A DNA stretch of 37,959 nucleotides from Bacteroidales bacterium (GCA_016295245.1 JAEDLO010000007.1:1-37959); one strand, 5' to 3'. Positions 23,372-32,141 are shown, numbered from the stretch's first letter. Notes: a model not told the origin generated them from the sequence alone. Translations and numbers: made by a program.

Positions 23372-24888
23372 TCGAAAATACTCTTTTCTGCTTTGTAGAT
23401 TTCGCTTTCGGCGCCTAAGAAATCCATAACGCTGTGGAAAACGTGATACTGGCCCACTTCCCCGCAGTCGCGCAGCTTGCGTGACGAAGTCCATACGATG
23501 AATGGTATCTCGACCTGCTCGCGCGGTGCGATTGACATCGGCACTCCATGCATATAGAGATTGCCCTCGCCCAAAGACTCGCCGTGGTCGGAAACATAAA
23601 TCATCAGGCTCTGCCACTCATCCGGCAGCGAACGCAACTGCTCGATTGCGCTGTTTATCAGGAAGTCTGTATAGACTATAGAATTGTCGTAAGAATTGTT
23701 CAGTTCCACAGGGTCCGCCTTCGACATCTCAACCGTCGTGCAGACAGGGCTGAATCGCTCAAACTCAGGGGGATAGCGCTTGTTGTAGGACGGCCCGTGC
23801 GAGGTGCTGGTGTGGATGACAATGAGGACCTTGGACTTGTCCGAAGCCTGTATCCTCTCAGCGAGGCCTTCGAAGAGCAGGCCGTCAAATTCCGCGTCGG
23901 CCTCAGGGTAGAGAGCCTTCAGATCCTCCACCTTGAGGTACTCCTCAATATGCAGCGGCGGCTCGCCCCAGTTGCTGGTCCTCCAGCTCACGTCCGCTCC
24001 GGCGCGGAAAAGGTAGTTCGGAAGGATTTCGTAAAGCTTGTCGCTCTCCTGTGAGTCGAGTATGGCCTTGACACCGGCGGTAGTGTAAGTCGCCGCAGAC
24101 TCGGCCTTCAGCGCCACGAGCCCCTCCTGCTGCTCCAGCAGCGGGTTGGTAGGCTTTTCGTAGCCGTAAAGCGAGAATCTGTCGCGGCGGGCCGACTCCC
24201 CTATCACAAGCACGCAGACAGCCTTGCCGTCATCCTTGAAATGCGCGTCCGGCAGCAGAATCTCCTCTCTCCCGCGCTCCCTCATCTGGCTCTGGTAGCG
24301 CACAGAATTGACGGTGAACGACCACGGCATCAGCAGGCTGCCGAGCACTGTGGAATTGCGGTCAATCCACGGCCAGTTGCTCATATTGCCGAGCGCGACG
24401 CCAAGCACGATGGCCAGCGACACTCCGATATTGGCGCCAAAGCGCCCGAAGCTGCCAAAGTCGATTTTGCGTGCGAAGACGAATGCCGAAGGCAGCAATC
24501 CCAGCAGCAGGACATAGAGCACCGCGGCGAGACTGAAGAAGCCCGAAGCCTCCGAAAACTGCGTGTTGAACACATTGCCCATCATCGCGTCATCGATGAT
24601 GACGTCATAGGTGTTGATGAAATACAGGCAAATCGAGTCGCCGATAAGCGTGAAGGCAACCAGAAAGCGTCCCACACCGCGGCCCAGCCAAAGCAGGAGG
24701 TAGTAAAGGAAATAGTCGATTGCGGCCATCAGCAGCGCAAGGCTTGCGATGATCAGCACTCCGTTGAAGCCACCCTCGACGTTGGCGGCGGCATGGCGGA
24801 AAAAAGGAATATGAAAAGCGGCGACGGTAAAGAGGCTGAGCACTGCGCAGACTACGCTCAACTTCGCCTTGGATTTGAAAAGCTTCAT
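23368..24888 (-). CDS. Lipid A phosphoethanolamine transferase-like protein (EptA family)
   Basis: A 506-residue inner-membrane enzyme with about five N-terminal TM helices (about 9-28, 42-68, 72-94, 117-139, 151-170) and a periplasmic sulfatase-fold domain. Catalytic features are the metal ligand Glu231 in V-I-G-E-S-A-R-R-D, a Thr pair at 269-270 in the nucleophile position, HTSTSHGPSY (359-368), Y-D-N-S-I-V-Y-T-D, and SDHGES (Asp434, His435) with a later His447. The C-G-T-x-T segment of proteobacterial EptA reads A-T-Y-T-T-A-G, so the nearby Cys is missing. Phosphoethanolamine on lipid A lowers surface charge and can raise polymyxin tolerance; the exact acceptor here is not established. It is coupled by 4-base overlaps to both neighbours. 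Confidence 0.88.
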   Translation of the reverse strand: MKLFKSKAKLSVVCAVLSLFTVAAFHIPFFRHAAANVEGGFNGVLIIASLALLMAAIDYFLYYLLLWLGRGVGRFLVAFTLIGDSICLYFINTYDVIIDDAMMGNVFNTQFSEASGFFSLAAVLYVLLLGLLPSAFVFARKIDFGSFGRFGANIGVSLAIVLGVALGNMSNWPWIDRNSTVLGSLLMPWSFTVNSVRYQSQMRERGREEILLPDAHFKDDGKAVCVLVIGESARRDRFSLYGYEKPTNPLLEQQEGLVALKAESAATYTTAGVKAILDSQESDKLYEILPNYLFRAGADVSWRTSNWGEPPLHIEEYLKVEDLKALYPEADAEFDGLLFEGLAERIQASDKSKVLIVIHTSTSHGPSYNKRYPPEFERFSPVCTTVEMSKADPVELNNSYDNSIVYTDFLINSAIEQLRSLPDEWQSLMIYVSDHGESLGEGNLYMHGVPMSIAPREQVEIPFIVWTSSRKLRDCGEVGQYHVFHSVMDFLGAESEIYKAEKSIFE

Positions 24889-26084
24889 TTTTTTCTCCTC
24901 ACGGTTATCTTGATCAAATAGACAATCAGCAATACGAGTGAGAGCAATGCAAGATTGTAAAGTATGGTAAGAGGCAGGTTGACGCTGTGCCCGAACTCCT
25001 GATAAGGACTCTGTCCCGAGGCGGCGTCATAGCGCGCGAAAGGGTTGGTGTATATCACTTCGCCGTCCGGGAAGAAGGCGGTCAGACGCACATAGCTGTC
25101 TTCCGGACTAAAGTCGTAAGACAATGAGCAAGAATTCGTTACGAGCATCTGAGTCAATCCCCCCTGTCCCGTGACGCGTATGCTGTCGGCCTGGCGGTCA
25201 AGTTCCAGGCATATAGTGTTCCCTTCAAGCCCGATGTGGCGGATGGCGGGAAGCTTTCTGTTGCCCTCGTGCTTGAGGCGCCAGTCGCCCGAGCCATAGT
25301 CAGGCACCCTCATACTGTAGTATCCGCCGCTCAGAAGTGTCCTCTTAAGGTCCTCATAGCGCCCGGACGGTGTGCAGAGGAAATTGCAGCGCACGGCGAT
25401 GCGCTCGCTCCTGTCGGGATAGTGCAGGTCATCGTTGGCAAGACCGAAAGAATAGCGCCCCGCGCTCAGTGCCCAGTCCCAATAAGGCTGCTCAGTCGAG
25501 ATGCCGCTGTCCAGCTCCATAATCCTGTAGCCGCTCAGCTTGCGAAAGAGGCTCTCCGAGGTTCCGCCGGTGCGTAGCGGATGGTTCATCTGTATAAAGT
25601 CCGAGTCGCGACCCAGCAGGTCCAGCTGGAACTGCTTCTGGGAGGCAAGGATGGGCAGGAGATTGTCGTAACGCAGAACCTTTTCGGCGCCGAACACGAG
25701 CTTGTGGTACTTGAAAAGGTTGTAGCCGTGTTCATATACATTGACCTGAAGGCTGCTGTCGAAAGGGTGGACCGTAAGCTTGTTGTGGTTGGAGAAGGTC
25801 ACGATATCGTAGCCGAAGGCGGCAAGCGAGTCATAAGTCTCCTGAGGAGTATGGCTGCACTCGTTGAAGATGCCGTCCACCTTGGTATGGGTGTGAAAAT
25901 TGGCTCTCTTCCAGCAGTTTGCGCTGTCCAGACCTGCGTAGGGATTGAAGATGTCCGGTCCGCTGAACGGCCTTGCCGGCGCGAAGTTGAAAATGGGGCT
26001 GAAGCCCGTCAGTGCAAATGCCAGCGCAATGACGAGCAGCAGAACACACAGGCTGCGCCATATCAGACTCAAAGCTCTTCTCAT
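24885..26084 (-). CDS. Membrane-anchored PHP-domain phosphoesterase-like protein
   Basis: A 399-residue protein with an N-terminal TM helix (about 8-27) and a C-terminal TM helix (about 370-393) ending in basic ITVRRKK. The intervening domain is therefore probably periplasmic. It carries PHP-type metal ligands: H-T-H at 64-66, T-F-S-N-H-N (His100), Q-M-N-H-P and L-A-N-D-D-L-H (D-x-H motif). PHP domains are metal-dependent hydrolases, often phosphoesterases; a periplasmic version flanked by an acyltransferase and an EptA-like enzyme suggests a lipid headgroup or phosphate substrate, which is inference. It overlaps the EptA-like gene by 4 bases and starts 3 nt after the acyltransferase gene. 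Confidence 0.78.
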   Translation of the reverse strand: MRRALSLIWRSLCVLLLVIALAFALTGFSPIFNFAPARPFSGPDIFNPYAGLDSANCWKRANFHTHTKVDGIFNECSHTPQETYDSLAAFGYDIVTFSNHNKLTVHPFDSSLQVNVYEHGYNLFKYHKLVFGAEKVLRYDNLLPILASQKQFQLDLLGRDSDFIQMNHPLRTGGTSESLFRKLSGYRIMELDSGISTEQPYWDWALSAGRYSFGLANDDLHYPDRSERIAVRCNFLCTPSGRYEDLKRTLLSGGYYSMRVPDYGSGDWRLKHEGNRKLPAIRHIGLEGNTICLELDRQADSIRVTGQGGLTQMLVTNSCSLSYDFSPEDSYVRLTAFFPDGEVIYTNPFARYDAASGQSPYQEFGHSVNLPLTILYNLALLSLVLLIVYLIKITVRRKK

Positions 26085-26087
26085 CCC

Positions 26088-27239
26088 TTACTGTCCGGCT
26101 ATCTCCTTCTTGCGGTCTATTGGATTTGCGTAGATGCCGAGGAATACCTTCTGAAGCTCATCCCTGTCAACTCCCAGACTCACCTTCTGGAGCTTGTGGT
26201 TCATATACTGGATGAAGCCCTGCTTCTGCTCGGAATCGTAGAAATTGGCGTACTCGTCAGTTCCGCTCAGCAGGTCGTGGGCGATATAGTTGCTAGGCCA
26301 GAGCTTGTAGCCTTTGATGATTCTGTTGTCCAGGGTGTGCCTGATAGCCTGGTAACGGTCGTTGCCGTTGTAGCTTGCCGCCTTGGCTATCTCCTCCGCG
26401 CTCAGCGGCTCGCCCACTTCGAGGTGGATGTGGCCCTTCTGCTGGCGGATGCCTGTCATGATGCTGTGGAGATCTTCTTTCTTCTTCTTTACATAAGGTC
26501 CCTTTCGGCGCAGGAGCACTTCGCGAGCCTTCTTTGCGTCGCAAGGCTCGAACTCGTAAGAGATACTCAGCGGGATGATGTTCAATTCTTTGAAATTTTC
26601 CTCGAAGCTCCCCTTTCCGGACATATCGAACATCTTGAGCAGGCCCTGCTCGGTAGTGTCGTTGCCATCCTTGGTGCGGCCTTCCCTCTGGGCAATCCAG
26701 ACCGGTGAGCGTCCTGTTGAGACGCTCTCGCGTATATAGGCAGAAAGCCTCTGGGAGCTAAGATACAGTTCGCGAGCTCCGATGCCGCGTATGACCTTAA
26801 TCATCCGGTTGCTCCTCATCAAATCCTCTATCAGCTTGTTGGACAGGAGGTTGGAACCGACGCAAATCTCGCTGAACGGACAGCCGGAATGGAGCAGAGC
26901 ATACTGCACCAGAGCCGGGTCCAGGACTATGTCCCTGTGGTTAGAAACGGCGAGGAAGGTCTTTTTTCCGTCCTTCTTGAAATTCTCGGTTCCGGTAGCC
27001 GTGAAACCCTCGGAAGTCTGGTCGAGGATGGATTCGATCACGGCCGACATCACCTCGTCCTGAAACTGGTCGATGCTGTTGAACTTCCTCAGCATCTTCG
27101 ACAAGGTTCCTATCGGAAGGTCCGGGAACAGATATTTCGAAATAATCGGCATCATAGGGTGACGGGAAACCCTGGCTAGAGCCTCTACCGCCTCTTCGTC
27201 CGTGTACGGACGGATATCGCCAAAATCAGTCTCACTCAT
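26088..27239 (-). CDS. Glycerolipid acyltransferase (PlsB/PlsC superfamily)
   Basis: A 383-residue 1-acylglycerol-3-phosphate acyltransferase-like protein with an extended C-terminal region. The catalytic block is S-N-H-R-D-I-V-L-D-P (His101, Asp107). The second block is I-A-Q-R-E-G-R-T-K-D-G, equivalent to the EGTRS phosphate-binding motif, followed by NIIPLSISYEFEP. The His-Asp spacing is five residues instead of the usual four. No strong TM helix is seen, so it is probably a peripheral membrane enzyme. ATG 27239 overlaps the queA stop by 8 bases; the longer start at 27269 is less plausible. A phospholipid role is likely; acyl donor and acceptor are unknown. Confidence 0.87.
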   Translation of the reverse strand: MSETDFGDIRPYTDEEAVEALARVSRHPMMPIISKYLFPDLPIGTLSKMLRKFNSIDQFQDEVMSAVIESILDQTSEGFTATGTENFKKDGKKTFLAVSNHRDIVLDPALVQYALLHSGCPFSEICVGSNLLSNKLIEDLMRSNRMIKVIRGIGARELYLSSQRLSAYIRESVSTGRSPVWIAQREGRTKDGNDTTEQGLLKMFDMSGKGSFEENFKELNIIPLSISYEFEPCDAKKAREVLLRRKGPYVKKKKEDLHSIMTGIRQQKGHIHLEVGEPLSAEEIAKAASYNGNDRYQAIRHTLDNRIIKGYKLWPSNYIAHDLLSGTDEYANFYDSEQKQGFIQYMNHKLQKVSLGVDRDELQKVFLGIYANPIDRKKEIAGQ

Positions 27240-28446
27240 AATGTTTGTATAGTAATGAACTGTCGCCATAGCTCAGGAAACGGAATCCCTCGTCCAGGGC
27301 GAAATTGTAAATGGTTTTCCAATCCCCGCCCACGAAGGCGGAAATCAGAAGTAATAGTGTACTTTGCGGTTGGTGAAAATTGGTCACCATCATATCCACG
27401 ATCCTGAACTTGAATCCCGGTACGATGATGATGCGTGTTCCGACGGTCAGCTTCTCCAGACCGTTCTTTTCAAGATAGTCCACGATGGCCTGCAGGGCCT
27501 CATTGGTGGAGTATCCGTATTCTTTCTCATAAGGCGCCCACTGCCTGACGTCGCACAGGGTGCCGCTTTCGAGCAGCTCCGCGCCCACATAGTAAAGCGA
27601 CTCCAGGGTGCGGACGGAGGTGGTGCCGACGGCGACCACCTTGCCCTTGCGCTCAAGAAGAAGGCGCAGCAGGGACAAGTTGATGCTGAACGGCTCGCGA
27701 TGCATATCGTGCTCGCTGACAAGAGAGGACTTGACGGGCAGGAAGGTGCCTGCTCCGACGTGGAGGCAGACATTGTCGGTGTGTATGCCCTTGCTGCGAA
27801 TAGCCTCCAGGACTTCTTCGGTAAAGTGCAGGCCGGCGGTAGGTGCGGCGACCGATCCCCTCTCGCGGGCATAGAGGGTCTGGTAGCGCTCGAGGTCGAT
27901 CTCTTCGGTGTCGCGGTTCAAATACGGCGGAATAGGCACGCGGCCGCAGAGCTGCAGGACCTCCGAGAATGCCGCTCCCGTGCTCCAGCTGAACTCCACC
28001 GTGCCGGTCTGACCCTCGCGCCCGATGAGCCTTGCCTTGAGGTCGATGGCGTCAAGCCGCGGGTCGCTCCCTTGAGCATCGAAGTTCAGGACATCATCCT
28101 TCCAGCGCTTGGAATTGCCGATGACGCATTTCCAGCGGCAGGAGCCGGTGCTCGCAAAGTTTTCGACGTATTCGGCGGGAGACTGCGGTTCGAGGCAGAA
28201 AATCTCGATATGCGCACCCGTAGCCCGCCTGAAAAAAAGCCTTGCAGGGACCACCCGGGTGTTGTTAAACACCATCAAGGCGTCCTCCGGAAGGTAGTTC
28301 GGAAGCGAGCGGAATGTATCTTTGACAGGCTGCGAACCCTTGTAAATCAGGAGTTTGGAGGCATCTCGTCTCTCCAGGGGATATTTAGCAATCCTCTCCT
28401 GGGGCAGTTCGTAGCTGTAGTCTTCTATGTGTATGACAGGAATCAT
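27232..28446 (-). CDS. queA: S-adenosylmethionine:tRNA ribosyltransferase-isomerase
   Basis: A 404-residue QueA, which transfers and isomerises the ribose of SAM onto preQ1-modified tRNA to give epoxyqueuosine. Family blocks are YELPQERIAKYPLERRDAS, MVFNNTRVVPARL, the RVPIPPYLNR segment, S-V-A-A-P-T-A-G-L-H-F-T, H-V-G-A-G-T-F-x-P-V and M-V-T-N-F-H-Q-P-x-S-T-L. The inserted region around 85-150 is typical of Bacteroidota homologues. ATG 28446 (MIPVIHIEDY) is used; the frame extends four codons further. It is the first gene of a leftward operon whose other members are envelope or lipid genes, with a -7 box 9 nt upstream. Confidence 0.95.
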   Translation of the reverse strand: MIPVIHIEDYSYELPQERIAKYPLERRDASKLLIYKGSQPVKDTFRSLPNYLPEDALMVFNNTRVVPARLFFRRATGAHIEIFCLEPQSPAEYVENFASTGSCRWKCVIGNSKRWKDDVLNFDAQGSDPRLDAIDLKARLIGREGQTGTVEFSWSTGAAFSEVLQLCGRVPIPPYLNRDTEEIDLERYQTLYARERGSVAAPTAGLHFTEEVLEAIRSKGIHTDNVCLHVGAGTFLPVKSSLVSEHDMHREPFSINLSLLRLLLERKGKVVAVGTTSVRTLESLYYVGAELLESGTLCDVRQWAPYEKEYGYSTNEALQAIVDYLEKNGLEKLTVGTRIIIVPGFKFRIVDMMVTNFHQPQSTLLLLISAFVGGDWKTIYNFALDEGFRFLSYGDSSLLYKHYE

Positions 28447-28455
28447 CGTAAAACA

Positions 28456-28463
28456 CAAAGATA
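28456..28463 (-). promoter_or_regulatory. -7 box for queA operon
   Basis: On the minus strand this reads TATCTTTG (TAnnTTTG), 9 nt from the queA ATG. No TTTG is seen at the ideal -33 position. It is divergent from an identical TATCTTTG for the methyltransferase gene 23 nt away. Confidence 0.5.
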
Positions 28464-28486
28464 CTCATCTTTTGCGAAAAATACGC

Positions 28487-28494
28487 TATCTTTG
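28487..28494 (+). promoter_or_regulatory. -7 box for the rlmD-like gene, abutting the start codon
   Basis: TATCTTTG matches TAnnTTTG and ends 6 nt before the ATG at 28501, which would give an almost leaderless transcript. The nearest TTTG (28471-28474) is only 12 nt upstream, so a classical -33 box is not evident. Confidence 0.5.
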
Positions 28495-28500
28495 TGCCCT

Positions 28501-29909
28501 ATGGCAAGACATCAGAAATTGGATTTGATACTCGAAGGCCTGACTATCGAGAATGTGGCCGCTGAAGGAAAGGCGATTACCCACAGCGAGGACGGTCAGG
28601 TTGTCTTCGTTGAATTCGCCGTTCCCGGGGACATCGTTGATGTCAAGATTACCCGCAAGAAGAAAGCCTTTATGGAAGGCCATATAATAAGGATAGTAAA
28701 ACCCTCAGAGAGGCGTCTGGAGCCATTCTGCAAGCACTTCGGCATTTGCGGAGGCTGTCGCTGGCAGCCGCTCCCCTATGACATCCAGCTCGAGAGCAAG
28801 CGCCGCCAGGTTTACGACCAGCTGACGCGCATCGGCCACCTCAGCGTGCCCGAAGTCCTCCCGACCATAGGCTCCGCCAGAACGGTATTCTACCGCAACA
28901 AACTAGAATTCACCGCTTCCAACAAACGCTGGATACTCCCTGAAGAGGATCCCGAGGCCCTCAGTGACAAGGAAAAGGTCGGGCTCGGCTTCCACGTAGG
29001 CAAGTTCTTCGACAAGGTTCTCGACATTGAGAAATGCCACCTCCAGAGCGAACCTTCCAACGCTATCCGCCTCTTTATCAAGGACTACGCTCTCAAGCAC
29101 GACATCCCTTTCTATGACATCCGCAACAACTGCGGCGTCCTGCGCAATATGTTCGTCAGAACCACCGATGCCGGTTCCGTGATGCTCATAGTCTGCTTCG
29201 GAGAGGCTTCCGAGGCCATCTTTCCGCTGCTCGACGCGGTAGCTGCCGCCTTCCCGCAGATCAGCTCGCTCTACTACATCATCAACAGCAAGAAGAACGA
29301 CAGCGTTTCCGACCAGACCTGCATACTCTACAAGGGCGAGGAGGCCATCTATGAACAGATGGAGGGCCTGCGCTTCAAAATTGGCCCCAAAAGCTTCTAC
29401 CAGACCAACACCCTTCAGGCCTACGAGCTCTACAAGGTCGCACGCGACTGGGCGGCAACGAGCTTGTCTATGACCTCTACACCGGCACGGGCACCATCGC
29501 GCAGTTCGTCTCTTCCCGCGCATCCAGGGTAATCGGCATCGAATACGTCCCTGAAGCCATCGAGGATGCCAAAATCAACGCCCAGGCAAACGGCATCACC
29601 AACTGCGAATTCTTTGCCGGCGATATGAAAGACCTCCTCACCGACGAGTTTATCGTAGCCCACGGAAAGCCGGACGTAGTCATCGTCGATCCGCCACGCG
29701 CCGGAATGCACCCTGACGTGGTCAAGACCATCCTGAAAACAGGAGCAAGGCGAATCGTGTACGTTAGCTGCAACCCTGCCTCGCAGGCGCGCGACCTCGA
29801 GACCCTCTGCACCCGCTACCGCATCACGGGCGTCCAGCCTGTGGATATGTTCCCTCACACGCAGCACGTCGAAAACGTCTGCCGTCTTGAATTGATTGAG
29901 CAACAATGA
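28501..29909 (+). pseudogene. rlmD: 23S rRNA (uracil-C5)-methyltransferase RlmD-like, frameshifted
   Basis: A SAM-dependent rRNA uracil-5-methyltransferase (TrmA/RumA family) split by a frameshift. The first frame (28501-29532) has an N-terminal TRAM domain, the Fe-S cysteines C-x5-C-x2-C in FCKHFGICGGCRW with a later Cys in EKCHLQ, and FYQTNTLQAYELYKVARDW. At about 29450-29456 homology jumps to another frame: GNELVYDLYTGTGTIA (SAM site), IEYVPEAIEDAK, V-D-P-P-R-A-G-M-H-P and the catalytic-Cys segment V-S-C-N-P, ending at 29909. Compared with the usual A-R-D-F-A-G-L-T-G-N-E, a few residues are missing, fitting a deletion of 1 or 10 bases. The gene would be inactive as written, unless this is a sequencing or assembly error. 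It precedes the antiporter gene with an ATGA overlap. Confidence 0.88.
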
Positions 29910-30850
29910 TAACTGATATACTTCTGCTTCTGATTGGCCTCTGCCTGATAGTCTTCGGCGCAGACTGGCTGGTGGACGGCGCCTCATCCGTGGCCCGTCG
30001 TTTCGGGCTCAGCGAGTTCGTCATCGGACTGACCATCGTCGGCTTCGGCACGAGTTGCCCTGAGCTTGTCGTAAGCCTTACCGGTGCAATTGCCGGCAAT
30101 GGCGCAATCTCTATGGGCAACGTGATGGGCTCCAACATCTTCAACACCCTGCTGATACTCGGTCTCACAGCCCTGCTCACCCCTATCGCAGTCAGCGACT
30201 CCAACCGCAAGGTCGATATCCCGATAACTCTCGCCGTAACTCTCCTGTTCATCGGCACCGCCCTCACCGGCAACCGGATTGCACGCTGGGAAGCCATTGG
30301 CTATCTGGTGTTTTTCGCTGTTTATATTTACTATTGCTTCAAGTCGGGAAACGGAAGCGAAGCTGAAGTGCAGGGGCAGGCTGATGGTCCTGTCCCACCT
30401 ATCGGCAAGGCCCTGGTCCTGATAATCTTCGGCCTTTGCGGCCTCATCTTCGGCGGTGATCTCTTCGTTGACCACTCAGTCGAGCTTGCCCATAAAATCG
30501 GCATCTCCGACAAGGTCATCGCCATCACCCTCCTTGCAGGAGGCACATCCTTCCCCGAGCTCGCTACCTGCGTTGTGGCAGCTGCCAAGCACAAGCCTGC
30601 GCTTGCTCTCGGCAACATCCTTGGCTCCAACATCTTCAACATCCTCCTGATCATAGGCTGCTCGGCGCTCGTAAACCCTATCAGCTGCCAGTCAATGAAC
30701 CCTATGGATTATGTCGCCATCGGACTCAGCGCCCTTCTGGTGCTGCTCTGCACTTTTATGGGACGCAAGGACAAGCTCGACCGCTGGGAAGGTGGCCTTA
30801 TGATTGCAGTGTTTGTCGCATACTATATTTGGCTATTTATCAAACAATAA
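29906..30850 (+). CDS. Calcium/sodium antiporter, CaCA family (YrbG-like)
   Basis: A 314-residue inner-membrane cation exchanger with about ten TM helices in two inverted repeats. The alpha-repeat signatures are present in both halves: G-F-G-T-S-C-P-E-L followed by GNVMGSNIFNTLLILG, and A-G-G-T-S-F-P-E-L followed by GNILGSNIFNILLIIG. The central Gly/Glu-rich loop (about 147-165) separates the halves. Ca2+ efflux in exchange for Na+ or H+ is the usual role; specificity is not visible. Its ATG overlaps the methyltransferase stop by 4 bases, and the cysteate-synthase-like gene follows 7 nt downstream. Confidence 0.93.
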   Translation: MITDILLLLIGLCLIVFGADWLVDGASSVARRFGLSEFVIGLTIVGFGTSCPELVVSLTGAIAGNGAISMGNVMGSNIFNTLLILGLTALLTPIAVSDSNRKVDIPITLAVTLLFIGTALTGNRIARWEAIGYLVFFAVYIYYCFKSGNGSEAEVQGQADGPVPPIGKALVLIIFGLCGLIFGGDLFVDHSVELAHKIGISDKVIAITLLAGGTSFPELATCVVAAAKHKPALALGNILGSNIFNILLIIGCSALVNPISCQSMNPMDYVAIGLSALLVLLCTFMGRKDKLDRWEGGLMIAVFVAYYIWLFIKQ

Positions 30851-30857
30851 AATAATA

Positions 30858-32141
30858 ATGAGAATAAAGCCTACAGCTTACAAGCTGATGAACGTCAGTG
30901 ACGGTCGCATCTTTGAAGACTCCGGCTGGAGCCTCTCTGACCCCGACGCCAAAGAAGCTTCGCTTATCAGAGCGGTATATGAGAATGACCGCTTCACACC
31001 TCGCGAAAATCTTGACGGTATCTACCGCTATGCCGACTGGCTTCCAATCAAGAGAACCCTCAAACATTCCTGTGCCCCTGTAACCTACAAGTCAGAAGGT
31101 CTGGCCAAGTATTTGGGACTGGATAACCTGCATATCACCTTCTCGGGTTACAATCCCAAGATAGGAGCCAATTTCGAGACCTGCTCCTTCAAGGAGACCG
31201 AGGCCTTCAGCGTCTGCGCAAGGATGGACAAGAACGAAGACAGGATTCTCGTGGTCCAGTCTGCCGGCAACACAGCCCGTGCCTTCGCTCAGGTCTGCTC
31301 GGACAACAGGATTCCGGTCGTGATATGCATCCCGGAGGACAACAAGCACGACCTCTGGTTCCACCGCAGGCTGCGCAAATGCGTCAAGATTGTCGCCGCT
31401 CCTCACGGCTGCGACTACTATGACGCCATCGCCATCGGCGAGAAACTCGCCACCAGCCCGCGCTACTTCCTCGAAGGCGGCGCCAAGAACGTGGCCCGCA
31501 GGGACGGAATGGGAACCACCATCCTCAGCTATGTGGAAAAGACGGGTCGCATCCCTGACGCCTACTTCCAGGCCGTCGGTTCCGGCACCGGAGCCATAGC
31601 AGCCTGGGAAAACGCCGAAAGACTTGCCGCCGACGGACGCTTCGGAGAAAACGATATGCGCGTCTATGTGGCGCAGAATGCACCGTTCACACTCATCCAC
31701 GACTCCTGGAAGGCCCACAGCCGCGAGCTGGTCAACGTCACTCCGGCCCAGGGACGCCGCAATGCGGAAGTCATCCTCGCCAAGGTGCTCGCCAACCGAA
31801 AACCGCCTTACAGTATCTGCGGCGGCCTCTACGATGTGCTGCGCGCCAGCCGCGGCGACAGCTTCAGCTGCAGCAACGACGACATTATGTACTGGATTCT
31901 CCAGTTCCGCAACCTCGAGGGCTATGACCTTCTGCCGGCTTCAGCTGCTGCAGTTTGTGCCCTCGCCCAGGCCGTTTGGCAGGGTAAGGTGAAAAAAGAT
32001 GAATACATAATGCTAAACTGCACAGGCGGCGGTACCCTTGCCTCTATGGGCCTGGGCTACAAGATCAAGGAACCGGATCTGGTACTCTCGCCGGAACTGG
32101 ATGCAGAAGATATCATCAATGCGGTTGACAAGCTGTTCTAG
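30858..32141 (+). CDS. Cysteate synthase-like PLP enzyme (threonine synthase relative)
   Basis: A 427-residue fold-type II PLP enzyme resembling the threonine-synthase-derived cysteate synthases, which replace the phosphate of O-phosphoserine with sulfite to make L-cysteate. The Schiff-base lysine is Lys112 in F-E-T-C-S-F-K-E-T-E, the cofactor phosphate loop is the S-A-G-N-T-A region, and a G-rich turn C-T-G-G-G-T lies near the C-terminus. The N-terminus Y-K-L-M-N-V...D-S-G-W-S-L fits the cysteate synthase branch as I remember it. In Bacteroidota, cysteate is the head-group precursor of sulfonolipids (capnine type); in methanogens it leads to coenzyme M. ATG 30858 follows an A-rich leader 7 nt after the antiporter. 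Assignment to cysteate rather than threonine synthesis is likely but not proven. Confidence 0.78.
   Translation: MRIKPTAYKLMNVSDGRIFEDSGWSLSDPDAKEASLIRAVYENDRFTPRENLDGIYRYADWLPIKRTLKHSCAPVTYKSEGLAKYLGLDNLHITFSGYNPKIGANFETCSFKETEAFSVCARMDKNEDRILVVQSAGNTARAFAQVCSDNRIPVVICIPEDNKHDLWFHRRLRKCVKIVAAPHGCDYYDAIAIGEKLATSPRYFLEGGAKNVARRDGMGTTILSYVEKTGRIPDAYFQAVGSGTGAIAAWENAERLAADGRFGENDMRVYVAQNAPFTLIHDSWKAHSRELVNVTPAQGRRNAEVILAKVLANRKPPYSICGGLYDVLRASRGDSFSCSNDDIMYWILQFRNLEGYDLLPASAAAVCALAQAVWQGKVKKDEYIMLNCTGGGTLASMGLGYKIKEPDLVLSPELDAEDIINAVDKLF

Noticed and set aside
27364..28500. A 722-codon plus-strand frame suggesting a large fusion ahead of the methyltransferase
   Set aside because: The first ~380 codons are antisense to queA and show no domain. 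Homology starts at the ATG at 28501, which follows a -7 box, so the long frame is an accidental extension.
29450..29456. Programmed ribosomal frameshifting in the RlmD-like gene
   Set aside because: There is no slippery heptamer, and family members have extra residues exactly at the junction, which a deletion or sequence error explains better.
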